5,874 nt of DNA from Nitrososphaerales archaeon (GCA_030042335.1 JASHZW010000095.1:1-5874); one strand, 5' to 3'; shown: positions 1 to 5,874, counted from the first letter of the stretch. Notes: generated by a model not told the origin, from the sequence alone. Numbers and translations are program-made.

Positions 1-697
1 CGAACTTCTTCAGAAGCTCGCTGCCAAGGCCACCTATGTAGTCGCAGTTGGCCAGTGCTCCTCGTTCGGCGGGATTCCAGCCGGCAAGGGTAACGTGACA
101 GGGGCCGTGCCCGTAACTCAGGCACTGGAGATGGCGGGCGTAACGACCAAGAACCCTGTCATCAACATTCCCGGCTGTCCGGCGAACCCAGACTGGACTC
201 TCGTCACGCTGGCGACCGTTCTTCAAGGTTATCCGGCCGACTTGGACAGCATGGGACGCCCCACGGCGTTCTACAGCGAGACGATTCACGAGAGGTGCCC
301 GCGAAGGGGAGAATACGACTTGGGCAATTTCGCAACGACGTTCGACGACCCTACGAACTGTCTCTGGAAGCTGGGCTGCAAAGGGCCGATTACCTATGGC
401 GCCTGCTCACTCACCCACTGGAACGCCGGGACGGGTACCTGCACCTTGGCGGGCCCGATGTGCTGGGGCTGCATGCATCCAAGCTTCCCCGACCCTCCAA
501 CGAGCCCCTTCTACGAAGAGATAGAACTCGTGCCCCAGTTCTTCGGGATCAACGTGGACGACATCGCCATCGCGGCCGGAGTCGCCGGAGCCGCCGTGAT
601 AGGCGTCCATGCAATCACCAAGGAGGTAAGGGACCAGAGGAAGCAGAAGGCCGCCGAGGCTTCAGCGAAGAAGGAACAAGAGAAGGCGAGCCAGTAA
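1..697 (+). CDS. [NiFe]-hydrogenase small subunit, group 1 type (5'-partial)
   Basis: This is the electron-transfer subunit of a membrane-bound uptake hydrogenase. The frame is open from base 2, so the N-terminus (expected Tat signal and first proximal-cluster cysteines) is missing; the GTG at 95 is internal and not a start. Counting residues from base 2 (231 visible), C19 (GQCSSFGG) and C59 (IPGCP) are proximal-cluster ligands. H96, C99 (HERCPRR), C120 and C126 (GCKGP) match the distal [4Fe-4S] site. C135, C147, C154 and C157 form the medial site. Position 147 is Cys where [3Fe-4S] enzymes carry Pro. G24 occupies the place of the extra proximal cysteine of O2-tolerant enzymes. Residues about 189-205 form a small-residue-rich membrane helix followed by a Lys/Glu/Gln-rich tail, as in HyaA-type anchored subunits. 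The stop lies 2 nt before the large-subunit ATG. The family is clear; the exact subgroup is not. Confidence 0.95.
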   Translation, partial: ELLQKLAAKATYVVAVGQCSSFGGIPAGKGNVTGAVPVTQALEMAGVTTKNPVINIPGCPANPDWTLVTLATVLQGYPADLDSMGRPTAFYSETIHERCPRRGEYDLGNFATTFDDPTNCLWKLGCKGPITYGACSLTHWNAGTGTCTLAGPMCWGCMHPSFPDPPTSPFYEEIELVPQFFGINVDDIAIAAGVAGAAVIGVHAITKEVRDQRKQKAAEASAKKEQEKASQ

Positions 698-699
698 GA

Positions 700-2292
700 A
701 TGACAAAGTACATCGTCGACCCGGTCACCCGCATAGAGGGTCACCTCAACGTTGAGATAGACGTAAACGATAGCACGAACACTGTAACGACAGCCAAGTG
801 CAGCGCGACGCTCTTCAGGGGCTTCGAGACGATAGTCGTCGGCCGAGATCCCAGGGACTGCCCACCCATACTCTCGGCTGTATGTGGCGTGTGTCACAGC
901 GACCATCACCTTAACGGCACCCGCGCCGTGGAGAACTACGCAGGGATGCTCTCCTACACCAACAACTACACCCAGGAGACGACTAGCATTCCAAAGAACG
1001 CCGTTCTCAGCAGGAACGTTATCTTGGGGGCCGACTGGGCATATTCACACGCGGCGCACCTCCTGGTCTTGGCAGGACCCGACTATCAGCTCTACAACCT
1101 GCTCGAAGCCCTGAGCCAGTCTCTCGTGATAAACAACTATGCCGACCTGCTGAAGTGGGCGATAATCCCCGCCCAGGCGTACATGCACCAGCTCATAACG
1201 CTCTGGGGAGGGAAGACGCCCCACGCGCGTTCATCCATCCCGGGCGGCAACCCCGTCCGACCTACGCCCACGGTCATAGAGCAGTCCCTGAACAAGGTCT
1301 CAAACATGCGGACGATCACCGATGTCGTGGCGCCGGTGATCTGGAACTCTCTCACCTCCCAGGCGACGACACTGGCGGGATTGGGCCCGGGACCAGGCAA
1401 CTTCATCTCGCTGGGAGCGTTTCCCGACCCAACCACGTCAAGCGGGACGTCGAACATGCCTCTCCTGCTCGCACGGGGGGTGATCCAGTCTCCCTCGACC
1501 ACTCCCACCCAGTTTGACCCCACACAGCTCAGCGAGTCCGTCGCTAGCTCCTGGTACAACCAGGCCACCTCCCTATCCGTCACACAGGAACCGGTCCCGC
1601 AGCCCGACATGTCCAATCCAAACGCCTATTCTTGGGCCAAGTCGCCGAGGTACGCGGGCAATCCCACCGAGAGCGGCCCGCTCGCTCGGGAGTACGTCTC
1701 GGGGTTGTATCCAAAGCTGGGTACGATTGTGAACAATATCCTTCCTTCGGTGCCAGGCTTACCACTCAACCCGAATGGTTCGGTATTCGACAGGATGGTC
1801 TGCAGGGCCTTGGAGCTCGTCGCCCTGGTAGGATCTAACAACACGACCAAGAACCTCATGGTTGCTAATCAACCGCTGAACCTCTCGCTCGTCGACGTCC
1901 TTACCGCGTTGGGGCTGCCCACTAACGGGCTCCTCGCGACATGGCTGGGTGAGATGGACATCAATGAGCCGTCCTACACGCCGTACGTTGCCCCCTCATC
2001 CTCCGGCCAGGGCATTGGCCTCTGGGAGGCTCCGCGTGGGTCTCTCTTCCACTGGATGAACGTTGAATCAGGAAAGGTAAGCGACTACCAGATCGTCGCA
2101 CCGACGACATGGAACGTCTCCCCCGCGGGACCACTAGAGGGTGCCCTCGTCGGCGCACCCGTTGGCACTACGGGAACCTACACTGATCTCCTCCAGACCG
2201 CATGGATAGTTCGGTCCTTCGACCTCTGCCTTGCCTGCACCGTGCACGCCGTCGACACGAGGGGACGGGAGCGCTACATCAAGGTCAAGTGA
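700..2292 (+). CDS. [NiFe]-hydrogenase large (catalytic) subunit
   Basis: This 530-residue subunit carries the Ni-Fe(CN)2CO site that splits H2. The ATG at 700 is chosen because the protein then begins MTKYIVDPVTRIEGH, the conserved N-terminus of the family; the frame stays open further upstream only by overlapping the small-subunit gene. E13 in RIEGH is the expected proton-gate glutamate. The N-terminal metal motif is C62-x2-C65-x3-H69 (CGVCHSDHH), preceded by FRGFE and GRDP. EAPRG (443-447), HW and PTTWN (468-472) are typical of the C-terminal half. The C-terminal motif is RSFD-L-C510-x2-C513-x2-H516, and 14 residues follow H516, consistent with a peptide removed by a maturation endopeptidase. 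Two departures from consensus are visible: A60 where the usual R-x-C-G-x-C has Arg, and L509 where DPC has Pro. All four Ni-ligand cysteines are present, so the enzyme looks functional. Shine-Dalgarno signal is weak, as expected for a translationally coupled gene. Confidence 0.97.
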   Translation: MTKYIVDPVTRIEGHLNVEIDVNDSTNTVTTAKCSATLFRGFETIVVGRDPRDCPPILSAVCGVCHSDHHLNGTRAVENYAGMLSYTNNYTQETTSIPKNAVLSRNVILGADWAYSHAAHLLVLAGPDYQLYNLLEALSQSLVINNYADLLKWAIIPAQAYMHQLITLWGGKTPHARSSIPGGNPVRPTPTVIEQSLNKVSNMRTITDVVAPVIWNSLTSQATTLAGLGPGPGNFISLGAFPDPTTSSGTSNMPLLLARGVIQSPSTTPTQFDPTQLSESVASSWYNQATSLSVTQEPVPQPDMSNPNAYSWAKSPRYAGNPTESGPLAREYVSGLYPKLGTIVNNILPSVPGLPLNPNGSVFDRMVCRALELVALVGSNNTTKNLMVANQPLNLSLVDVLTALGLPTNGLLATWLGEMDINEPSYTPYVAPSSSGQGIGLWEAPRGSLFHWMNVESGKVSDYQIVAPTTWNVSPAGPLEGALVGAPVGTTGTYTDLLQTAWIVRSFDLCLACTVHAVDTRGRERYIKVK

Positions 2293-2298
2293 CCTAGC

Positions 2299-3036
2299 GT
2301 GGCCGCCAAGACCGTCAAGACCATGCGACATGGGCTGGCCGTCCGGCTCGTCCATTGGGCAATAGTGATCGAGGGCGCTTTTCTGCTCGTCACTGGGTTC
2401 CAGATGAACGGGTTGTTCTATTTTGGCCTCCCCGAGATCACCTATTCCCTCCATATCATCGTCGGCTTCGCGTTCATCGTGACTGCTTTCGTCTTCCTCT
2501 ACGTTTTCCTAGCCGCCCATGACTGGAAGTGGTTCTCGATAAGGCGGATACCATATTCTATCCGGTACATCTTGTCCGAGACTCTCTACTGGTTCCGCCT
2601 GCGCCCGCCGCTCGAGGAGCCCATAAAGTTCGACGTAAAGAAGAACGAGTACGTGGAGAAGCTGATACCCAGCGTCATAGTGGTCTGGTGGACCTACGCG
2701 GTAATGGGGATAATTCTGGCGCTGACGGGACTCACGGACGCGTTCCCCGCCCAGTTTTGGTGGGTATCCGCAGTCCTCAATCCCATAGGCATGGCGCTCA
2801 CGGGCACGGGCGGGCTTCCATTCATACTGGCGATCCACAGGCTGGTCGCGATACTGCTCGTAGTGACAGTTTCGCTGCACCTTTACGCATCTCTGATATA
2901 TCACCTCGTTCCGTCAATAATACGAGGGACCCGAGATGAGCCGGCCGTCGGAGAAGCGGCGCCGGGATCAGGGATGCCCTCGGCCGTCTCGGCTGGCACT
3001 GTTTCTGCAGGCACCGAACATGAAGATCGAAGCTGA
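2299..3036 (+). CDS. Hydrogenase-associated di-haem cytochrome b membrane subunit
   Basis: This is a 245-residue integral membrane protein of the Ni-hydrogenase b-type cytochrome (cytochrome b561-like) family. It anchors the hydrogenase dimer and passes its electrons to quinone. Four hydrophobic helices are visible at about 19-36, 50-71, 124-145 and 173-204. Haem-ligand candidates are H19 (the typical HW at the start of helix 1), H52 in helix 2, and H180 and H194 in helix 4, the last pair spaced 14 residues apart as expected for two stacked haems. A basic loop joins helices 2 and 3. The GTG at 2299 is the only start after the preceding in-frame stop that keeps the full N-terminus; ATG at 2323 (M9) is an alternative that would still retain H19. 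It lies 6 nt after the large-subunit gene. The last 36 residues or so form a Pro/Ala/Gly/Ser-rich tail not needed for the fold, and part of it overlaps the next gene. Confidence 0.92.
   Translation: MAAKTVKTMRHGLAVRLVHWAIVIEGAFLLVTGFQMNGLFYFGLPEITYSLHIIVGFAFIVTAFVFLYVFLAAHDWKWFSIRRIPYSIRYILSETLYWFRLRPPLEEPIKFDVKKNEYVEKLIPSVIVVWWTYAVMGIILALTGLTDAFPAQFWWVSAVLNPIGMALTGTGGLPFILAIHRLVAILLVVTVSLHLYASLIYHLVPSIIRGTRDEPAVGEAAPGSGMPSAVSAGTVSAGTEHEDRS
2924..2938 (+). promoter_or_regulatory. Shine-Dalgarno-like GAGGGA before alternative VWA start
   Basis: GAGGGA at 2924-2929 lies 6 nt before an ATG at 2936 that is in frame with the VWA-like gene. It is a better ribosome-binding signal than the weak GCAGG (3007-3011) before the ATG at 3020. 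If used, it would add 28 residues (basic, RRR-containing, no recognisable signal or domain) and increase the overlap with the cytochrome b gene to 101 nt. The purine run may simply reflect the cytochrome codons. Confidence 0.35.
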
Positions 3037-3853
3037 AGTGACATCCTCTGTGGAACTGACACGTCCTGGCGACCGTCTTACCGTCTTTCTCCTCAATCAA
3101 TCCGAATCGATGAAGGCCAACCTGCCCGAATACGGGCTCTCTATGGCCGAAGCCGCGACCGATTCCCTGAATCTCTACCTGCAGAAACTCTATCAGGTCA
3201 GGACGACGTCCCCTGAAGCTTTCACGGGCGAAAACTTCGCCGTCAGCATATTCGGGTATGGAGGAGCCGGAGGCTGCGTCAGGTCAATCCTTCAAATCGA
3301 TCCAGTGGGGACTCGAGCGGACGCCGAGTGTACGAGGCGCGACGAGTCGACGATAAGCTCTGACAAGACCCATCCAGTCTTCCCGTTTTGGCTAAAGCAT
3401 GTAGCCGAGGGCAAGGCGCCTCTCTGCAACGCGCTTTTCGAAGCATACGAAACGATTGCCTCTTGGTCGTTGATGCACCAGTCCGCTCAACCACCCCAGC
3501 TGATCAACATAACCGATGGATCGGTGACAGACGGCAATCCGGCCATCGTTACCCAGAAGCTCAAGACTGTTTCCACGGACCGAGGGGATGCGGTCTTCTG
3601 GAACCTTCAGCTGTCAGCAGACGGTTCGCCAGTGATGCTGTTTCCAGGTGAGGAAGCGATGGACGCAGTGCCTGAGGATTTGGTCGGCCTCTGGCGGTCG
3701 TCAAGTCCACTGAGGTCTGCGGGGATAAGGGACATTTTGCTGGAGTTTCCCGAGGTGTCTAAACTTGAAGGGGCGCGATGCTGTATATTCAACGCCGACC
3801 TGTCTACGCTGGTAAGGGCTCTCGCTTGCATCACTCGGCTTCCTCTTCCCTAG
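3020..3853 (+). CDS. VWA-like protein with degenerate MIDAS, in the hydrogenase operon
   Basis: This 277-residue soluble protein has no signal peptide or membrane segment. The order of motifs indicates a von Willebrand A fold. A hydrophobic strand leads into N26-Q-S28-E-S30-M, corresponding to the metal-binding DxSxS. An amphipathic helix follows (about 41-60), then a strand FAVSIFGYGG (73-82), GKAPLCNALFEAY (131-143, equivalent to the GxTPL segment), and LINITDG (161-167), corresponding to the second MIDAS aspartate. The first Asp is replaced by Asn and the conserved Thr is replaced by Ala133, so metal binding may be altered. The ATG at 3020 is chosen because the domain begins just after it; it overlaps the cytochrome gene by 17 nt, while the ATG at 2936 is an alternative with a better ribosome-binding signal. 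The overlap implies co-transcription with the hydrogenase. Function is unknown. VWA proteins often work with MoxR-type AAA+ ATPases in metalloenzyme activation, but none is visible here. Confidence 0.78.
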   Translation: MKIEAEVTSSVELTRPGDRLTVFLLNQSESMKANLPEYGLSMAEAATDSLNLYLQKLYQVRTTSPEAFTGENFAVSIFGYGGAGGCVRSILQIDPVGTRADAECTRRDESTISSDKTHPVFPFWLKHVAEGKAPLCNALFEAYETIASWSLMHQSAQPPQLINITDGSVTDGNPAIVTQKLKTVSTDRGDAVFWNLQLSADGSPVMLFPGEEAMDAVPEDLVGLWRSSSPLRSAGIRDILLEFPEVSKLEGARCCIFNADLSTLVRALACITRLPLP

Positions 3854-3972
3854 CGCCTCAACACAGGGTCGAAGTATGGACATTGTTCAACTGGTTTCTT
3901 GCATCCTGGGCAAAGTTCGACATCCTGCCCTCAGTGTGAACGCCTTCCGCGCCTCGCGCAGAGGCCGATTTT

Positions 3973-4015
3973 CGGGACGCCGGCATTCATCCTTGTCGGA
4001 GCGCCCGGGTTTTTT
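3973..4015 (+). terminator. Probable transcription terminator of the hydrogenase operon
   Basis: CGGG-a-CGC (3973-3980) can pair with GCGCCCG (4001-4007), giving seven G-C pairs with one bulged A and a 20-nt loop. Two G's and then six T's (4010-4015) follow. It sits about 120 nt after the VWA-like stop codon. In archaea the U-tract is the main termination signal, so the T-run may matter more than the stem. Confidence 0.5.
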
Positions 4016-4087
4016 AGCGAACCTCGATCATAAACGAATATCGAAGAATTTTCGGCTCAGTATCAGATTTTTGCTGGCTAGGAATCC

Positions 4088-4105
4088 ATTCTCATAGTTG
4101 AGAAT
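4088..4105. repeat. Perfect 7-bp inverted repeat (ATTCTCA-N4-TGAGAAT), candidate operator
   Basis: ATTCTCA at 4088-4094 and its exact reverse complement TGAGAAT at 4099-4105 flank the spacer TAGT. Outside the core, GAAT (4082-4085) and ATTC (4109-4112) extend the symmetry imperfectly, off by one base. The element ends about 10 nt upstream of the TATA-like box and 47 nt before the ATG at 4153, a usual place for a dimeric winged-helix or HTH regulator to bind. An RNA hairpin role is also possible. Confidence 0.5.
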
Positions 4106-4115
4106 CGTATTCGGA

Positions 4116-4124
4116 CTTTAACTA
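4116..4124 (+). promoter_or_regulatory. Archaeal TATA-box-like element for the surface-protein gene
   Basis: CTTTAACTA at 4116-4124 is centred about 33 nt before the ATG at 4153. An archaeal start site about 25 nt downstream would give a leader of only a few bases, and no Shine-Dalgarno motif precedes the ATG. Other AT-rich candidates are GATACAATC (4125-4133), which would give an exactly leaderless mRNA, and GGGAAATTTATC (4135-4146), which would place the start site inside the coding region. The choice among them is inference. Confidence 0.4.
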
Positions 4125-4152
4125 GATACAATCTGGGAAATTTATCTCGATT

Positions 4153-5532
4153 ATGGCTAGGCTCAGATTTGTGAAGATCGTCGTTCCCTTTGTTATCGTT
4201 ATCATGGTGTTGGGGTTCGGCGCCCAGCTGCAGGTGGCGCATGCCTCTCCTACCACAATTACCGCATACTCGGCCACGATCCCCGTCAATGTCAAGGCTC
4301 CCTATCAGGCCTCCCAGTGGACAGATACTCAGACGTTCACCGAGCCGACCTCCGGTATGACCTTCGCTGTAAAACAAAACGGCACGGGCTGGCTCTTTCT
4401 TATGCAGTGGCAGACATCCTCGATCTACTGCTACGACCAGTACTGCTTCGGCGGGATCGAACTCGGTCACATGAACAACACTCAGCCGATGGGGAGCCCG
4501 ACCACCCCCACGATAATGATCCTCGCAAGCCCCGCCTTCACGAACGGCGTCGACGAGTTCATCGCGACAGGAGAGCAGACACCGGTATCTGTCGAGTCAG
4601 AGGGTTACAAGACCCAGTCCACATGCGGACTGACCATGTCGGGCAACACATACACCGCGGTCTGCTATCGGCCTTTCACGCTGACCGACGCCTCGCCGTA
4701 CGACTTCCCGACCCTCGGCGTGGGATCCACAATCGAAATTGGTTTCGCTGTGGGTGAGTTCTCCTCACCAGGAGATCACTCGGCGACGGACATGAGCACT
4801 TACGTCTTGACCTTCAGTGGCTCGACCTACACCGCTACATCTAGCTCCTCGAGCAGCTCGTCCTCCTCCAGTAGCTCCTCACACTCGAGCAGTTCAAGCA
4901 GCTCTTCGTTTTCATCGTCATCATCATCGAGTTCATCCTCCTCCAGCTCCTCTTCTTCGTCGAGTTCCAGCTCCAGCTCCTCGTCGTCGAGCAGTTCCAG
5001 TTCCAGCACCACCTCCAGCGTCGTCTATACGCTCTCGGTCGGAACGAGTGCTGCGAGCTACTCGGGGAATCAGTCCGGTCTCATCACAGGGATGGTGACA
5101 GGGAGCCCTACGGCAACGGGCAGCGTGACGCTGAAGATCTTTAACCCGTCAGGACTGCTTGTCTTCTCGGATGCGGTAGCGCTCCAGTCGAACGGCGCGT
5201 TCAACGACACCTTCCATGCCGGGGTGAATAGTCTTTGGACCAGTGGCAACTACACCGTCACCGCTTCTTGGAGCACGGCCTCGATGACTTCCCAGTTTGC
5301 CTACACAGCGGCTGTTTCATCCGCAACGTCAACAATCACCGTAACGACCACCTCCGTGACAACCGTTACAAACGCAACCGCGACCGAAACCGTCACCCAG
5401 ACAGGTCCTACCCAAGCAATCCCGAGTTGGGCGTACGCCGTCATCTTCTTCCTCGTGGTCGCTTCACTCTTCGTCGGTTATCTTGCGAGACTCTTCTTGT
5501 TCGAAAGAAGGGCTAAGTTATCGGGTGGATAG
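4153..5532 (+). CDS. Membrane-anchored extracellular DOMON-like (ethylbenzene dehydrogenase-type haem domain) protein with poly-Ser linker
   Basis: This 459-residue protein has five visible parts. Residues 1-31 form a Sec signal peptide (RLRFVK, hydrophobic core, AHA cleavage site). Residues about 33-228 look like a DOMON-like beta-sandwich of the ethylbenzene-dehydrogenase haem-binding family: W80/W86 strand, GGIELGHM (100-107), the CYRPF strand (171-175), and [10 protein letters not shown] (194-203) followed by D208-H209. M107, K153 and H209 are candidate haem ligands, and C93/C98 and C158/C171 could form disulphides outside the cell. Residues 230-285 are nearly all serine. Residues about 288-390 form an Ig-like beta domain ([22 protein letters not shown]), then a Thr-rich stalk, a transmembrane helix about 426-450 and a short basic tail. 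The plan recalls CbsA (cytochrome b558/566) of Sulfolobus and suggests a haem protein on the outer membrane face, possibly glycosylated. A sugar-binding DOMON-like role is the alternative. It has its own promoter region, so a link to the hydrogenase rests on proximity only. Confidence 0.72.
   Translation: MARLRFVKIVVPFVIVIMVLGFGAQLQVAHASPTTITAYSATIPVNVKAPYQASQWTDTQTFTEPTSGMTFAVKQNGTGWLFLMQWQTSSIYCYDQYCFGGIELGHMNNTQPMGSPTTPTIMILASPAFTNGVDEFIATGEQTPVSVESEGYKTQSTCGLTMSGNTYTAVCYRPFTLTDASPYDFPTLGVGSTIEIGFAVGEFSSPGDHSATDMSTYVLTFSGSTYTATSSSSSSSSSSSSSSHSSSSSSSSFSSSSSSSSSSSSSSSSSSSSSSSSSSSSSSSSTTSSVVYTLSVGTSAASYSGNQSGLITGMVTGSPTATGSVTLKIFNPSGLLVFSDAVALQSNGAFNDTFHAGVNSLWTSGNYTVTASWSTASMTSQFAYTAAVSSATSTITVTTTSVTTVTNATATETVTQTGPTQAIPSWAYAVIFFLVVASLFVGYLARLFLFERRAKLSGG
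4840..5007 (+). repeat. Poly-serine-encoding low-complexity tract
   Basis: Fifty-six consecutive codons contain 54 serines, interrupted only by His (codon 15, residue 244) and Phe (codon 24, residue 253). All six serine codons (TCT, TCC, TCA, TCG, AGT, AGC) are used in mixed order, so the DNA is not a simple trinucleotide repeat although short TCC, TCG and TCA runs occur. It encodes the linker between the two extracellular domains. Confidence 0.9.
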
Positions 5533-5570
5533 TGATATCCGGGCCGTCCTCCGGCGAGGAAAACGTAAGA

Positions 5571-5874
5571 ATGATAACGAACAAGATCCGAAACCCCATT
5601 GTCCTTTCTCGACGGGAATGGGGAAAGGTCATCTCCATTTATGCGGGTATCGCGGCCGCTACGGGCTTCGGTATCTACGCCACCTTTTTGATTGGGACCC
5701 AATTCAGTATCTTTTGGGCCTTGGGCATCCTGGCCTACACGCTGGGATTGCGGCACGGCGTCGACGCAGACCACATCTGCGCCATCGACAACACCACGCG
5801 GAAGCTAATCCAGCAAGACAAGCGCCCGACCACGGTGGGGACCTGGTTCTCCTTGGGCCATTCAACCATAGTCG
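5571..5874 (+). CDS. NiCoT-family nickel/cobalt permease (3'-partial)
   Basis: The first 101 codons of a high-affinity nickel/cobalt transporter (HoxN/NixA/NicT family) are present, and the frame runs off the window end. After a short basic N-terminus come a first membrane helix (about 20-42) and a second (about 45-66). The latter carries the family signature R61-H62-G-V-D65-A-D67-H68-I, followed by [10 protein letters not shown], normally written HAVDADHI and essential for metal transport. A second conserved segment, FSLGHST (93-99), lies at the window edge. The ATG at 5571 is preceded by GAGG (5556-5559) and lies 38 nt after the stop of the surface-protein gene; an in-frame GTG at 5532 would add 13 residues but lacks a suitable ribosome-binding signal. 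Import of Ni2+ fits the needs of the hydrogenase upstream. Nickel versus cobalt preference cannot be read from this part. Confidence 0.93.
   Translation, partial: MITNKIRNPIVLSRREWGKVISIYAGIAAATGFGIYATFLIGTQFSIFWALGILAYTLGLRHGVDADHICAIDNTTRKLIQQDKRPTTVGTWFSLGHSTIV

Larger units (their letters stand above)
3854..4152. other. Intergenic region between hydrogenase operon and surface-protein gene
   Basis: This 299-nt stretch has no supported gene. Its first half is GC-rich and contains a small hairpin (GCCTC/GAGGC at 3951-3955 and 3961-3965, loop GCGCA), followed by a terminator-like stem-loop with a T-run. From about 4016 it becomes AT-rich and holds an inverted repeat and a TATA-like element before the ATG at 4153. 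An ATG-started frame of 73 codons at 3876-4097 spans the terminator and inverted repeat and shows no domain, so it is not called. Confidence 0.7.

Noticed and set aside
295..699. In-frame N-terminal extension of the large subunit from an ATG at 295
   Set aside because: The added residues are Arg-rich frame-shifted reading of the small-subunit gene, and the family N-terminus begins exactly at the ATG at 700.
511..909. Minus-strand 132-codon frame across the small/large subunit junction
   Set aside because: It lies wholly antisense to two strongly supported hydrogenase genes and has no family resemblance.
3876..4097. 73-codon frame in the intergenic region
   Set aside because: It reads through the stem-loop/T-run and the inverted repeat, has no recognisable domain and lacks a clear ribosome-binding signal.
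4135..4146. GGGAAATTTATC as the main promoter of the surface-protein gene
   Set aside because: A start site 25 nt downstream would fall inside the coding region and remove the signal peptide start; the next Met (residue 18) would leave too short a hydrophobic core.
4840..5007. CRISPR or tandem DNA repeat
   Set aside because: There is no regular repeat unit or spacer pattern; similarity is only at the level of serine codons.
4827..5012. Minus-strand frame encoding an acidic Glu/Asp/Leu-rich peptide
   Set aside because: It is the reverse complement of the poly-serine codons (TCN/AGY), so its composition is an artefact.

Overview
The window carries the 3' part of a membrane-bound uptake [NiFe]-hydrogenase operon, followed by a separately promoted cell-surface haem-domain protein and the start of a nickel permease. 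All supported genes are on the + strand. The host is most likely an archaeon. ATA (Ile) and AGG (Arg) codons are frequent in otherwise GC-rich genes. The gene at 4153 is preceded by a TATA-like element at a distance suiting a short-leader or leaderless transcript. The product at 4153-5532 has the layout of archaeal S-layer-space proteins: signal peptide, domain, Ser/Thr-rich linker, C-terminal membrane anchor. Thermoproteota (Nitrososphaeria or Sulfolobales-like) or Thermoplasmatota are possible, but the lineage cannot be fixed from this sequence.

Region 1-3853 is a tightly packed operon. It holds the hydrogenase small subunit (N-terminus outside the window), the large subunit (2-nt gap), a four-helix di-haem cytochrome b (6-nt gap) and a von Willebrand A (VWA)-like protein overlapping the cytochrome gene by 17 nt (or by 101 nt if an upstream start is used). 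H2 oxidised at the Ni-Fe site would pass electrons through the small-subunit Fe-S chain to cytochrome b and on to the quinone pool. The role of the VWA-like protein is unknown.

Region 3854-4152 is non-coding. It contains a stem-loop followed by six T's (probable operon terminator), a perfect 7-bp inverted repeat with a 4-nt spacer, and a TATA-like box upstream of the next gene.

Region 4153-5532 encodes a secreted, membrane-anchored protein with a DOMON-like domain resembling the ethylbenzene-dehydrogenase haem-binding family, a 56-residue almost pure serine linker, an Ig-like beta domain, a Thr-rich stalk and a C-terminal transmembrane helix. The overall plan resembles the ectodomain cytochrome b558/566 (CbsA) of Sulfolobus.

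Region 5571-5874 is the N-terminal part of a NiCoT-family nickel/cobalt permease, which fits a need for nickel by the hydrogenase. No hyp maturation gene and no hydrogenase maturation endopeptidase gene is visible in the window.
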